Shown here one piece after another: positions 24,297-33,734 of a DNA stretch of 64,000 nt. Where the stretch lies: positions 62,001 through 126,000 of the forward strand of contig NZ_JASAMB010000006.1 in the NCBI RefSeq assembly GCF_029948125.1. The letters are read 5' to 3'. Under the pieces are notes generated by a model, which searched no databases, was not told the DNA's origin, and saw only the letters and a list, made by a program, of their open reading frames with translations. Positions within the stretch are counted from its first letter, which is position 1, and each line of letters opens with the position of its first letter. This stretch comes from Catellatospora sp. KI3 (GTDB lineage Bacteria > Actinomycetota > Actinomycetes > Mycobacteriales > Micromonosporaceae). The translations under genes were made by a program, and so were the position numbers.

Positions 24297-25499
24297 TCAG
24301 ATCGAATTGACCCAGTGCGGATGCTCCCGGGCCCAGGCGGTGACCGTCCCGTCGCGCATCGCCTGGAACAGGCCGCCCGCCTCGTCGTCCAGCACCACGT
24401 ACGACACCCCGTCGATGTTGGTGATGTGCGAGGGCACCCGGATGCCCACCAGGCCGTCGGGCCGGATGTTGCGCAGGGCCAGGACCAGCTCGGTGATGCT
24501 GGCCGCGCCCGTGTCGACGGTGAGCGACCGGCCGATGCCGCGGATCAGCAGGTCCAGCTTGATCGGGTTGCGGGCCACTCCGCTGGCCAGCGCCTTGTCC
24601 AGCACCGCCTTGACGAGCTGCTGCTGGTGGCGCTGGCGGTCGTAGTCGCCGTTGGGCAGGCCGTACCGCTGGCGGGAGAAGTCCAGCGCCTCGGCGCCGG
24701 TCATGTCGCGGCAGCCGACGGCGAACACGCGGCCGGTGTGGATCGAGGTGATCGGGGCGTCGACGCACATGTTGATGCCGCCGAGGGTGTCGATCACCTT
24801 CACGAACCCGCCGAAGTCGATCACGGCGGCGCCGTCGAACCTGATCCCGGTCAGGTCGGTCAGCGTCGCCGAGAGCAGCTGCACGCCGCCGCTGCCGGCG
24901 CCGCCGTACTCGAAGGCGGCGTTGATCTTGTCTTTGGCGCCCCGGTAGCCGGTGATCGGGAACGCGGGTATCTCCACCCGCAGGTCGCGCGGGATGGAGA
25001 TCAGGTGGGCCTGGGTGAGCGCGGAGTTGACCTGGACGATCAGGATCGTGTCCGAGCGCTGCCCGGCGGCCGGATTGGCGGCCCGCAGATCCGAGCCGAT
25101 GAGCAGGTAGTTGAGCGGCCCGGCGACGTTGCGCCAGCCGACGGAGGAGTCCAGGTCGCGGGCTCGCTCGTCGAGCAGCACGTCGTGGCCGACGGCCGAC
25201 TCGTACCGGTGCAGCAGGGCGCGGCCGGCGAGCAGCCCGCCGCCGACCATCAGCACCAGCACCACCATCAGCACCGCGGTGAGCCGGCGCCAGCTCCGGC
25301 GCCGCACCGGCGGCGCGGCGGCCGGGCCGGTGCGGCTCGCGACCGGAGGGGGCCCCTGGCGCGGCGGTTCGGGCCAGCCCAGGCCGGACGGGGGCTGGTC
25401 GGAGCGGACGGGTGCGGCACCCGGCCAGCCGACACCGCTGGGCCGCGTCCCGCTCGCACCGGCGCCAGGTCGTTCTCGCCGCCATGCGGGCACGGACAT
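24297..25499 (-). CDS. LytR-CpsA-Psr (LCP) family cell wall polymer ligase 1
   Basis: A 400-residue membrane protein: a Pro-rich cytoplasmic N-terminus (about 1-70), one membrane helix (TAVLMVVLVLMVGGGLLAGR) and an external LCP domain. Domain landmarks are NYLLIGSDLRAANP, RSDTILIVQVNS, ISIPRDLRVEIPAFPITG, KINAAFEYGG and ALDFSRQRYGLPNGDYDRQR. The family transfers lipid-linked glycopolymers to peptidoglycan. A near-perfect AAGGAGG precedes the ATG. It is the last of four consecutive LCP genes, followed by rhodanese. Confidence 0.92.
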   Translation of the reverse strand: MSVPAWRRERPGAGASGTRPSGVGWPGAAPVRSDQPPSGLGWPEPPRQGPPPVASRTGPAAAPPVRRRSWRRLTAVLMVVLVLMVGGGLLAGRALLHRYESAVGHDVLLDERARDLDSSVGWRNVAGPLNYLLIGSDLRAANPAAGQRSDTILIVQVNSALTQAHLISIPRDLRVEIPAFPITGYRGAKDKINAAFEYGGAGSGGVQLLSATLTDLTGIRFDGAAVIDFGGFVKVIDTLGGINMCVDAPITSIHTGRVFAVGCRDMTGAEALDFSRQRYGLPNGDYDRQRHQQQLVKAVLDKALASGVARNPIKLDLLIRGIGRSLTVDTGAASITELVLALRNIRPDGLVGIRVPSHITNIDGVSYVVLDDEAGGLFQAMRDGTVTAWAREHPHWVNSI

Positions 25500-25575
25500 G
25501 ACGCCCTCCTTGGAAGCGAGAAACCCTCACTGCCCAGGGTATGGACGCCAGCCCCCCACTTCCCGGCAATGGAAA

Positions 25576-26787
25576 CTATTTCTCGTTATTGACCAGTTCC
25601 GGGTTCATCAGCACGAACTGACCGAGATTGTCAGTTTTAGCGGCCTGGAACATCTGCATCGTGAGCTGGTCCAGCCCTTCGCCGCCCTCGGCGGTGTTGT
25701 AGTTGCCGCCGTTGGTCTTGAGCAGCACCAGGTCGGCCCCGGCCAGGTCCTTCATGGTGAACAGGAAGTCGATCGGCTCGCTGGCACCGGTGTCCAGCAG
25801 CATCGACTTGCCGACCGCCTTGATCAGGTTGTTCACCTTGCCGAAGTCGCGCAGCATCTCCGCCGACGCCGCCTTCTTGGCCATCGCCTTGATGAGCTGC
25901 TGCTGGTGCCGCTGGCGGGCGTAGTCGCCGGTGCCGTCGGCGGCGTGCTTGCGGATCCGGGAGAAGTCCAGCGCCTCCCAGCCCGACATGCTGCGGCAGC
26001 CCTTCCGGTGCACGAACTCCTTGCCCAGCAGGCCGCGGTCCTTCTCGACCTTCAGGTTGTCGTTGCCCGAGCCCGCCACATACTGCGGCCTGCCGTCGAT
26101 CATGAAGTAGTGCGAGGACTTGGTGTCGGCCTCGACGCAGAGGTAGACCGAGCCGAGCGCCTCGATGACCTGCTTGAACCCGGCGAAGTCGATGACCGCG
26201 GCGCCGTCGAACTGGATGCCGGTCAGGTTGCGCACCGTCTCGTACGTCAGCTTCAGGCCGCCCGTCCAGCCGCCGCCCTTCTGCGCCCCGAAGAAGAAGG
26301 CCGCGTTGGCCTTGTCCTTGTGCCCGCCGTACCCGTTGCCCGCCGCCGGGATGTCCACCAGCGCGTCACGCGGGATGGACATCAGGTACGCCTGGTCGTG
26401 GGTGGCCGGGATGTGCAGCAGCATGATGGTGTCGGCTCGGGCGTCGTCGGCCCGCTGGCCGGCCCGGGTGTCGATGCCCAGCAGCAGCATGTCGATCGCG
26501 CCCTTGAGCGCCTCGCCCTCGGGCGCGGCCGCGTCGTCGATCACGTTCGCGGTCTGCAGGTTGTCCTCGACGCTGCCCACGAACGACCGGACGCCGACGA
26601 TCGCCCCGCCCGCTGCCAGCATCAGCAGGGCACCGAAGGTGACGGCGAGCTTGGACCACAGTGGCGCGCGCCCGCGCCTGCCCCGTTTGCGGGAAGCGGC
26701 CGTGCCGCCCGCTCCCCCGGGCCGCGTGCGCTGCCTCGGCACGCCGCCCGTCGTCCTCTTGCTGCCCTTCGGTGCCTTCTTCGCCAC
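25576..26787 (-). CDS. LCP family cell wall polymer ligase 2
   Basis: A 403-residue membrane protein. The N-terminus is strongly basic (KKAPKGSKRTTGG to RKRGRRGRAPL), followed by one helix (FGALLMLAAGGAIVGVRSFV) and an external LCP domain: DMLLLGIDTRAGQRADDARA, TIMLLHIPATHDQAYLMSIP, KANAAFFFGAQKGGGW and ALDFSRIRKHAADGTGDYAR. It shares an insert and a Cys-Arg motif (KGCRSMSGWEALDFSR) with LCP 3, so the two look like recent duplicates. The GTG start has GGAGG upstream. The gap to LCP 3 is 42 nt, so co-transcription is likely. Confidence 0.92.
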   Translation of the reverse strand: MAKKAPKGSKRTTGGVPRQRTRPGGAGGTAASRKRGRRGRAPLWSKLAVTFGALLMLAAGGAIVGVRSFVGSVEDNLQTANVIDDAAAPEGEALKGAIDMLLLGIDTRAGQRADDARADTIMLLHIPATHDQAYLMSIPRDALVDIPAAGNGYGGHKDKANAAFFFGAQKGGGWTGGLKLTYETVRNLTGIQFDGAAVIDFAGFKQVIEALGSVYLCVEADTKSSHYFMIDGRPQYVAGSGNDNLKVEKDRGLLGKEFVHRKGCRSMSGWEALDFSRIRKHAADGTGDYARQRHQQQLIKAMAKKAASAEMLRDFGKVNNLIKAVGKSMLLDTGASEPIDFLFTMKDLAGADLVLLKTNGGNYNTAEGGEGLDQLTMQMFQAAKTDNLGQFVLMNPELVNNEK

Positions 26788-26829
26788 GTGACCTCCTAGG
26801 TCCGTGCGGTGCCGGTCAGCGGGGATGCG

Positions 26830-28086
26830 CTACTTCTCGTTGTTGACGAACTCCGGGTTGAGCAGGGTGAACTGGCCGAGCGTGTCGGTCTTGGCGGCGT
26901 TGAACATCTGCATGGTGCCCTCGTTCAGCGCCTCGCCGCCCGAGCCGGTGCTGTTGAACCAGCCCGCGTTGGTCTTGAGCAGCACCAGGTCCGCGCTGGC
27001 GAGGTCCTTCAGCGAGAACAGGAAGTCGATCAGCGGGCGGCCCTTGGTGTCCAGGATCAGCGAGCTGCCGACGGCGCTGGTCAGCGCCGTGATCTTGTTG
27101 ACGTCGGTCAGCACGCCGCTGCTGGCGGCCTTCTTGGCCATCGCCTTGATGAGCTGCTGCTGGTGCCGCTGGCGGCCGTAGTCGCCGTCGTCCAGCGACT
27201 TGCGGATGCGCGAGTAGTCCAGGGCCTCCCAGCCCTGCATCTCGCGGCAGCCCTTCTTGTGCACGTACGCCTTGAGCCCCTGCGAGTGGGCCTTCTGCTC
27301 GTTGACGTAGGTCACCTTGCCGTTGACGTGGTAGTAGTGCAGCGACTCCGAGTCGCTCTCCACGCAGATGTTCACGGTGCCCAGCGCGTTGATGATCTTG
27401 GAGAAGCCGCCGAAGTCGATGACCGCGGCCCCGTCGAACTGGATGCCGGTCAGCTTGGTGACGGTCTTGGCGGTCAGCGCCATGCCGCCCTCCCAGCCGC
27501 CGCCGTTCTGCGCGCCGAAGTAGAAGGCCGCGTTGATGCGGTCGGTGCCGCCGTTGTAGCGGGTCTTGCTGTTGGCCGGGATCTCGACCATCGAGTCGCG
27601 CGGGATCGACATCAGGTATGCCTGGTCGTGGCTGGCCGGGATGTGCAGCAGCAGGATCGTGTCGGCGCGGGCGTTGTTGCGCTCCTGGGTGGCGCGCACG
27701 TCGATGCCCAGCAGCAGCAGGTCGATCGCGCCGGTCAGGGCGTCGCCCTCGGGGCCGGTGTCCTTGCCCGCCTCGTCGAGCACGTTGACGACCTGGACGC
27801 TGTCCTCCAGCTTGCCGACGAACGTCTTCACCCCGACGATGGCGCCGCCGGCGACCATCATCAGCAGCGCGCCGAAGGTGAGCGTCAGCTTGGCCCACAG
27901 CGGGCTGCGCTCACGCTTCTTCTTCTTGCCCGAGCCCTTCTTCTTGCCGCTCGGCTTCTTCAGCGAGTGACCGGCGGCGCGGGGCGCAGGGTCGTCGTAC
28001 TCGTCATACGCGTCGGGGGCCTGCCCCCGGCTGCGCTGCTTGGGAACAGCGTTTTTCGCACCGCCTCGCCGAGCCTTGCTTGCCAC
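26830..28086 (-). CDS. LCP family cell wall polymer ligase 3
   Basis: A 418-residue membrane protein, close paralogue of LCP 2 (TFGALLM, GAIVGV, LLLGIDVRATQERNNARADT, LMSIPRDSMVEIP, INAAFYFGAQNGGGWEGG, KGCREMQGWEALDYSRIRK, ending LLNPEFVNNEK like its neighbour's LMNPELVNNEK). The N-terminus is Lys-rich (KKPSGKKKGSGKKKKRERSP) and should stay in the cytoplasm beside the single helix. The GTG start has GGGGGA upstream. The 120-nt gap to LCP 4 could hold a separate promoter. Confidence 0.92.
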   Translation of the reverse strand: MASKARRGGAKNAVPKQRSRGQAPDAYDEYDDPAPRAAGHSLKKPSGKKKGSGKKKKRERSPLWAKLTLTFGALLMMVAGGAIVGVKTFVGKLEDSVQVVNVLDEAGKDTGPEGDALTGAIDLLLLGIDVRATQERNNARADTILLLHIPASHDQAYLMSIPRDSMVEIPANSKTRYNGGTDRINAAFYFGAQNGGGWEGGMALTAKTVTKLTGIQFDGAAVIDFGGFSKIINALGTVNICVESDSESLHYYHVNGKVTYVNEQKAHSQGLKAYVHKKGCREMQGWEALDYSRIRKSLDDGDYGRQRHQQQLIKAMAKKAASSGVLTDVNKITALTSAVGSSLILDTKGRPLIDFLFSLKDLASADLVLLKTNAGWFNSTGSGGEALNEGTMQMFNAAKTDTLGQFTLLNPEFVNNEK

Positions 28087-28206
28087 CAGATCCCCCGGTC
28101 CCTATGCCGTAGACCGGGCCACTGTAATAGGTGCACCTGCGAGGCGGCGAGGGGTGCATAGAGCAATCTGAATCGATTTGCCCTATTTGCGGAGAAAGTC
28201 ATTGCG

Positions 28207-29574
28207 TCAGCTTTTGTTCGGCGGCGCAGGTGACGGGCTCGTGTGAGCTGCGACCCATTCCTTCACCTTGTCGTTGGCGACCGCCTGGTAGAGCTCGATC
28301 GCCTTGGCGCGGTCGGAGACCACGACGCTCTCCCCGTTGACCATCTGGCTGCCCAGGTGAGGGCTGGTCATGAAGGTCAGGTCCTGGCTGCGGATGCCGC
28401 GGAACTGCACCGCCATGTCGACCAGGTGGAAGTCGTTGTCCACGGTGACCGCGCTGGTCATCGCCTCCAGGAAGCCGTGCAGCTTGCTGGGGTTGGTCAG
28501 GGTGCCGCCGCTGGCCGCCTTGTCCAGCAGGGCCTTGAGCAGTTGCTGCTGGTGGCGCATCCGGGCGAAGTCGCCGTCGGGGAACTGCTTGCGCTGCCGT
28601 GCGTAGTCGAGCGCCTCCTCGCCGTTGAGGTGCATCGTGCCCTTGGTGAAGACGCGCTTCGGCTTGTGGATCGAGGTGATCGTGCGCTCGATGTCCATGT
28701 CGACGCCGCCCAGCGCGTCGACCACGTCCTTGAAGCCGCCGAAGTCGATCAGCATGACGTGGTCCATCCGCACCGAGGTGAAGCACTCGACCGTCTTGAC
28801 CAGCAGCGGCATGCCGCCCCAGGCGTACGCGGCGTTGATCTTCGCCTTGCGGTTGCCGCACTCGGCGTCGGTGGCCTGGTGCGGGATGTACACGTGCAGG
28901 TCGCGCGGCATGGAGATGAGGTACGCGCGGTCCTGGCTGGCCGGCACGTGCATCAGGATGATCGTGTCGGTGCGCCACTCGCCGCCCCGGTCGGTGGGCG
29001 CGTCCGGGTCGCGCGAGTCGCTGCCCACCAGCAGGATGTTCATCGCCCCGTCGGCCTTCTTGGCCGGGCGGCCGCCGGTCAGCGCCGAGAACGGGTCGGT
29101 GCGGGACAGGTCGCCCTCGACACTCTTGGCGTACAGCCACGCCCCGCCCAGGCCGAGGCCGCCGCAGAGCGCCAGCGCGACGAGGGCCACCAGGGCGATC
29201 CGGCCCCAGCGCGGCCTGACCTTCTTCTTGGCCGAGCCGTACGTGCTGCCCGCGGCCGCCACCGGCACCCGGGCCGAACCCGACCGCCCGCGCCCGGCCG
29301 CCGAGGCACCCGGCCGCGACGGACCGGAGGGCCGCGAAGACGCCGAGCCGCGCGCCGGGACGGAGGCCATGCCGCGCGGGGTCCCCTCGTTCCAGGGCCG
29401 CGACGTGCCCTTGCGGTCACTGCCGCCGGTCACGCGCGGAGTGCCCTCGGGCGGGGTCGAGCCGCCCACGGAGGCCCGGCCCACCGAGGCGCGGCCGCTC
29501 GGGCGCTGCGGAGGCCGGCCCGCGTCGTCCTGGGGCGCGGCGTCCTCGGGCTGGTCGGGCGTATCCGTAGACAT
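28207..29574 (-). CDS. LCP family cell wall polymer ligase 4
   Basis: A 455-residue membrane protein, the first of the four tandem LCP genes. The first 135 residues are disordered and rich in Pro, Ser, Gly and Arg. One helix follows (IALVALVALALCGGLGLGGA), then the external LCP domain: NILLVGSDSRDPDAPTDRGG, DTIILMHVPASQDRAYLISM, KINAAYAWGGMPLLVKTVEC and ALDYARQRKQFPDGDFARMR. ATG 29574 has TAGGCT ending 7 nt upstream and no Shine-Dalgarno, so a leaderless start is likely. It diverges from LCP 2/3 and probably serves a different polymer. Confidence 0.92.
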   Translation of the reverse strand: MSTDTPDQPEDAAPQDDAGRPPQRPSGRASVGRASVGGSTPPEGTPRVTGGSDRKGTSRPWNEGTPRGMASVPARGSASSRPSGPSRPGASAAGRGRSGSARVPVAAAGSTYGSAKKKVRPRWGRIALVALVALALCGGLGLGGAWLYAKSVEGDLSRTDPFSALTGGRPAKKADGAMNILLVGSDSRDPDAPTDRGGEWRTDTIILMHVPASQDRAYLISMPRDLHVYIPHQATDAECGNRKAKINAAYAWGGMPLLVKTVECFTSVRMDHVMLIDFGGFKDVVDALGGVDMDIERTITSIHKPKRVFTKGTMHLNGEEALDYARQRKQFPDGDFARMRHQQQLLKALLDKAASGGTLTNPSKLHGFLEAMTSAVTVDNDFHLVDMAVQFRGIRSQDLTFMTSPHLGSQMVNGESVVVSDRAKAIELYQAVANDKVKEWVAAHTSPSPAPPNKS

Positions 29575-29687
29575 GAGAACCAGCCTACGAGGCGGTTGCG
29601 ACAACGCCAGGAAGCAGCGGCCTGTGGCGTGCCCAGCTCAGCGGCGGTACGCGCGGGTTTTGCCCCGATGTTGATCGTGAGCAGAAT

Positions 29688-30188
29688 TCACGACAGTGTC
29701 GCGTACCTGCCACGGTGGTGCAGCAGCGGCGGGTCGGCCGGGCCGAGCGTGATCTCGACCAGCGTCGCCTCCACCAGCAGCCCCCACCCGAACGGCCGGG
29801 CCCCGTCCAGCCGGCACCCGACCCAGGTCGCCGACCCCGCCGGGACCGGCCCGTACGCCGTCTCCTGCCAGGGCTCCTGCCGGAACAGGCCGCCGGGCGC
29901 CGGCATCAGCCCGGCGAACCGGTCGGCCAGCTGCCGGTTCGCGGGTCCCAGCGGCGTCACCGCGAACACGCCCGCGGCCTCGATCGCGGGCCACAGCTCC
30001 GACTCGTCGTCGACCAGGCCGAGCAGGCGGCCCGGCTCCCCGTCCGCGACCAGGCTGGACGACACCGTCAGCCCGGCCGGGCCGGGCGCCGTCCACAGGC
30101 TCACGGTCATCGCGAAGCGACCCCGGAGCCGGCGCACAGGGTTGCGCGCCGACTCCGGGGTCGCGAACGGATCACTGTCGTGGATCAC
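29688..30188 (-). CDS. Flavin reductase-like (FMN-binding split barrel) protein
   Basis: A 166-residue protein of the flavin reductase fold: FAMTVSLWTAPGPAGLTVSS, LGLVDDESELWPAIEAAGVF, VTPLGPANRQLADRFAG and a C-terminal strand ATLVEITLGPADPPLLHHRG. These segments shape the flavin site of short-chain flavin reductases, which supply reduced flavin to monooxygenases or bind flavin. No oxygenase lies nearby. It starts 19 nt after bkdC on the same strand and may be the last gene of that operon. The GTG start has a weak GGCGAG upstream. Confidence 0.8.
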   Translation of the reverse strand: MIHDSDPFATPESARNPVRRLRGRFAMTVSLWTAPGPAGLTVSSSLVADGEPGRLLGLVDDESELWPAIEAAGVFAVTPLGPANRQLADRFAGLMPAPGGLFRQEPWQETAYGPVPAGSATWVGCRLDGARPFGWGLLVEATLVEITLGPADPPLLHHRGRYATLS

Positions 30189-30207
30189 TTGGCTCGCCGG
30201 TGACCGC

Positions 30208-31596
30208 TCAGGTCCAGGCCAGCATGGCCGCCTCGGGGTCGGTGAGGAAGGCGCCGATGTCCCGCAGGAACTTCGAGCCCAGCTCGCCGTCGACGATGCG
30301 GTGGTCGAAGGACAGCCCCAGCGTGGTGATCTGGCGCAGCTTCACCTTGCCCTTGTGCGCCCACGGCTGCTCCCGTACGACGCCGAAGGCCAGGATCGCC
30401 GTCTCGCCCGGGGGCAGGATCGGCGTGCCGGTGTCGACGCCGAAGACGCCCACGTTCGTGACGGTGAACGTGCCGCCGGTCATCGCCGACGGCGGCGTCT
30501 TGCCCGACTTCGCCACGTTGACCAGGTCGGTCATCGCCTCGGCGAGCTCGCGTAGGGACAGCCGGCCCGCGTCGGCGATGTTCGGCACGATCAGGCCGCG
30601 CTCGGTCGCCGCTGCGATGCCCAGGTTCACGTAGTCCTTGACCACGATCTCCTGCGCCGCCTCGTCCCAGGTCGAGTTGACCATCGGGTGCCGCTTCGCG
30701 GCCAGCAGCACGGCCTTCGCGACCAGCAGCAGCGGCGAGACGCGGACGTCACGCCACTCGCGGTCGGCCTTGAGCCGCTCCAGCGCCTTCATCGACCGGG
30801 TCATGTCGACCGTGAGGAACTCGGTCACGTGGGGGGCGGTGAAGGCCGAGGCGACCATGTTGGCCGCGGTCAGCTTCCGTACCCCCTTGATCGGGATCCG
30901 GGTCTCGCGCGCACCCGGCACCGACGGCACGGCCGCGACCAGCGCGGGAGCCGACTGCGCGGACTGCACGTCGTCGCGGGTGATCGAGCCCTGCGGCCCG
31001 GTGCCCGTGATCGTGGCCAGGTCGACGCCGAGCTGGCGGGCCAGCATCCGCACCGGCGGCTTGGCCAGCACGCCACCGGCCTTGTGCACGCCGTTGACCG
31101 GGGCCGGGGCCGCCGGGGCGGGCTTCGGGGCGACCGGAGCCGGGGCGGGCGCGACCGGAGCCGCGGCCGCCGGGGCGGGCGCCGGGGCGTCGGTCTTGCG
31201 GGCCCGGCGGGTGGCCGGACCGCTGCGCGGACCGTACCCGACCAGCACCGCGGTACGTCCGCTGGCGGTCGTCTCGCCGATCAGGCCGCCGGTGGCGACC
31301 TCCTCGGCCTTGGCGGCCGCGCCCTGGCTCATGTCGTCGGCCGGGGCCGACGGGCCGCCGGTGTCGATGGAGATGATCGGCGAACCGACCTCCACCACGG
31401 CACCCTCGGGGTGGAAGATCTTCACGACCGTGCCGGCCCACTTCGCCGGGATCTCGACCGCGGCCTTGGCGGTCTCCACCTCGACGATGGGCTGGTTCAG
31501 CTCGATGACGTCGCCCTCGGCGACGAGCCACTTGAGGATCTCGCCCTCGGTCAGACCCTCACCGAGGTCGGGCAGCGGGAACTGGTTGACAGCCAT
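30208..31596 (-). CDS. bkdC: Branched-chain 2-oxoacid dehydrogenase E2 (dihydrolipoamide acyltransferase)
   Basis: A 462-residue E2 component. One lipoyl domain (about 1-80) has the lipoylated Lys in VEVETAKAAVEIPAKWAG. After an Ala/Pro linker, a peripheral subunit-binding domain (VRMLARQLGVDLATITGTGP) holds E1 or E3. The catalytic domain ends with the active His in SFDHRIVDGELG. The complex turns branched-chain 2-oxoacids into acyl-CoA, used as fatty acid starter units or for catabolism. It is third after bkdA and bkdB, 10 nt from bkdB. An acetyl-type pyruvate complex is the alternative; the E1 motifs favour branched-chain. Confidence 0.85.
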   Translation of the reverse strand: MAVNQFPLPDLGEGLTEGEILKWLVAEGDVIELNQPIVEVETAKAAVEIPAKWAGTVVKIFHPEGAVVEVGSPIISIDTGGPSAPADDMSQGAAAKAEEVATGGLIGETTASGRTAVLVGYGPRSGPATRRARKTDAPAPAPAAAAPVAPAPAPVAPKPAPAAPAPVNGVHKAGGVLAKPPVRMLARQLGVDLATITGTGPQGSITRDDVQSAQSAPALVAAVPSVPGARETRIPIKGVRKLTAANMVASAFTAPHVTEFLTVDMTRSMKALERLKADREWRDVRVSPLLLVAKAVLLAAKRHPMVNSTWDEAAQEIVVKDYVNLGIAAATERGLIVPNIADAGRLSLRELAEAMTDLVNVAKSGKTPPSAMTGGTFTVTNVGVFGVDTGTPILPPGETAILAFGVVREQPWAHKGKVKLRQITTLGLSFDHRIVDGELGSKFLRDIGAFLTDPEAAMLAWT

Positions 31597-31606
31597 GAGC
31601 GCCCCC

Positions 31607-32590
31607 TCACCAGCCGAACGAGCGGTCGACGGCGTCGAGCACGCGGTCCAGGTCAGGCAGGAACTCCTCCTCCACCCGGGAGGCCGGGTAGGGGATGTCG
31701 TAGCCGGTCACCCGCAGCACCGGAGCCTCCAGGGAGTAGAAGCACTCCTCGGAGATGCGGGCCGCGAGCTCGGCGCCCATGCCCAGGTTGCCCGCCGCCT
31801 CGTGCACGACCACGGCGCGGCCGGTCCGGCGGACCGAGTCGTATACCGGGGCCATGTCCAGCGGGGACAGCGAGCGCAGGTCGATGACCTCCAGGTTGCG
31901 GCCGTCCTCGGCCGCCGCGGTGGCGGCGTCCAGGGCGGTGCGGACCATCGGGCCGTACGCGAGCACGGTGGCGTCGGTGCCCGGGCGCACCACGCGGGAG
32001 GCGTGCAGCGGGAACGCCGACGACAGCGTCGCCGAGGTGTCCACCTCGCCCTTCTCCCAGTAGCGCCGCTTGGGCTCGAAGAAGACGATCGGGTCGTCGC
32101 TGGCCACGGCCTGCTGGATCATCCAGTACGCGTCGGACGGGTTGCTGCACGCCACGACCTTGAGGCCGGCGGTGTGCGCGAAGTACGCCTCGGGCGACTC
32201 GGAGTGGTGCTCGACCGCGCCGATGCCGCCGCCGAACGGGATCCGGATGACCATGGGCAGCTTGACCTTGCCCTGGGACCGGTAGTGCAGCTTGGCCACC
32301 TGGCAGACGATCTGGTCGTACGCCGGGTAGACGAAGCCGTCGAACTGGATCTCCACGACGGGGCGGTAGCCGCGCAGGGCCAGGCCGATCGCCGTACCCA
32401 CGATGCCGGCCTCGGCCAGCGGCGTGTCGATGACCCGCTCGTCGCCGAAGTCCTTCTGCAGGCCGTCGGTGATGCGGAAGACGCCGCCGAGCTTGCCGAC
32501 GTCCTCGCCCATGATGAGGACCTTGCTGTCGTCCTCCATGGCGCGGCGCAGACCCAGGTTGAGGGCCTTGCCAAGGGTGAGCGTCTCCAT
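31607..32590 (-). CDS. bkdB: 2-oxoacid dehydrogenase E1 beta subunit (branched-chain type)
   Basis: A 327-residue transketolase-like subunit: MGEDVGKLGGVFRITDGLQK, ERVIDTPLAEAGIVGTAIGL, VEIQFDGFVYPAYDQIVCQV, GAVEHHSESPEAYFAHTAGL and DLRSLSPLDMAPVYDSVRRT. It forms the thiamine diphosphate heterotetramer with the alpha subunit, with the cofactor at the subunit interface. It lies between bkdA (1 nt gap) and bkdC, so the three are one operon. The substrate assignment rests on the alpha subunit and operon. Confidence 0.88.
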   Translation of the reverse strand: METLTLGKALNLGLRRAMEDDSKVLIMGEDVGKLGGVFRITDGLQKDFGDERVIDTPLAEAGIVGTAIGLALRGYRPVVEIQFDGFVYPAYDQIVCQVAKLHYRSQGKVKLPMVIRIPFGGGIGAVEHHSESPEAYFAHTAGLKVVACSNPSDAYWMIQQAVASDDPIVFFEPKRRYWEKGEVDTSATLSSAFPLHASRVVRPGTDATVLAYGPMVRTALDAATAAAEDGRNLEVIDLRSLSPLDMAPVYDSVRRTGRAVVVHEAAGNLGMGAELAARISEECFYSLEAPVLRVTGYDIPYPASRVEEEFLPDLDRVLDAVDRSFGW

Positions 32591-32591
32591 G

Positions 32592-33734
32592 TCAGTGGCT
32601 CCCCTCGAACGAGGCGTGGTAGGCCTGGAACTGCTTCTTCTGCGCGTCCACCAGCGGCGAGCCGTTGGGGTAGACGTGGTCGAACATGGTCGCCGGATCC
32701 GGGTCGGGCATGGACAGCACCCGCTCGCGCAGCGCCACCGCCTCGACCTTGGCCCGCTCGTCGACCTGGGCGAAGAACGCCTCGTCGGCCAGGCCCTGCT
32801 TCTCCAGCAGCAGGCGCATCCGGATGACCGGGTCCTTGGCCTGCCACGCCTCGACCTCGCTGGCCACGCGGTAGCGCGTCGGGTCGTCGGAGGTGGTGTG
32901 CGCGCCCATGCGGTACGTGTATGCCTCGATCAGGGTCGGGCCCTGGCCGTGGCGCGCGTTGTCCAGCGCTGCGCGGGTCACCGCGTACGTCGCGAGCACG
33001 TCGTTGCCGTCCACCCGGATGCCGGGGAAGCCGAAGCCGGCCGCGCGCTGGTACAGCGGGATGCGGGTCTGGCGCTCCAGCGGCTCGGAGATCGCGTACT
33101 GGTTGTTCTGGCAGAAGAACACGATCGGGGCGTGGTAGACGCTGCCGAAGATGAACGCCTCGTTGACGTCGCCCTGGCTGGTCGCGCCGTCGCCGAAGAA
33201 GGCGATGACGGCCTCGCTGGTCTCGTCGTCGTCGCCGACCTTGCCGTCCTTGGCGATGCCCATGGCGTAGCCGGTCGCGTGCAGCGTCTGCGCGCCGATC
33301 ACGATCGTGTACGTGTTGAACCGGTTGGCCACCGGGTCCCAACCGCCCTGGTCCACGCCCCGGAACAGGCCCAGCGGCATGATCGGGTCGATGTTGCGGC
33401 AGTAGAGGACGCCGTGCTCCCGGTAGGTCGGGAAGGCCATGTCCTGCGGGCGCAGCGCCCGGCCGGAGCCGACCTGCGCCGCCTCCTGGCCCAGCAGGCT
33501 GGCCCAGATGCCGAGCTCACCCTGGCGCTGCAGCGCGGTCGCCTCGGCGTCGAGCTTGCGGACCGTGACCAGGTCGCGGTAGAGACCGCGCAGCTCGTCA
33601 TCGGTGAAGTCGACGGAGTACTCGGGGTGCTCGACTCGCTCGCCCTCAGGGGTGAGGAGCTGTACGAACTCCGGCTCGGGGGGGCCCGAGCGCTTGCCGC
33701 CGCGGCGCGGGGCCGCGCGCTCGACTCTGGTCAT
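32592..33734 (-). CDS. bkdA: 2-oxoacid dehydrogenase E1 alpha subunit (branched-chain type)
   Basis: A 380-residue thiamine-diphosphate enzyme subunit. The cofactor motif is AFFGDGATSQGDVNEAFIFG followed by FCQNNQYAIS. The loop EAYTYRMGAHTTSDDPTRYR is typical of branched-chain rather than pyruvate-specific E1 alpha. ATG 33734 has GGGAGA upstream; a longer frame to 33980 crosses the promoter region and is rejected. First gene of bkdABC. A phosphorylation-loop Ser is expected in the family, but regulation cannot be judged here. Confidence 0.88.
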   Translation of the reverse strand: MTRVERAAPRRGGKRSGPPEPEFVQLLTPEGERVEHPEYSVDFTDDELRGLYRDLVTVRKLDAEATALQRQGELGIWASLLGQEAAQVGSGRALRPQDMAFPTYREHGVLYCRNIDPIMPLGLFRGVDQGGWDPVANRFNTYTIVIGAQTLHATGYAMGIAKDGKVGDDDETSEAVIAFFGDGATSQGDVNEAFIFGSVYHAPIVFFCQNNQYAISEPLERQTRIPLYQRAAGFGFPGIRVDGNDVLATYAVTRAALDNARHGQGPTLIEAYTYRMGAHTTSDDPTRYRVASEVEAWQAKDPVIRMRLLLEKQGLADEAFFAQVDERAKVEAVALRERVLSMPDPDPATMFDHVYPNGSPLVDAQKKQFQAYHASFEGSH

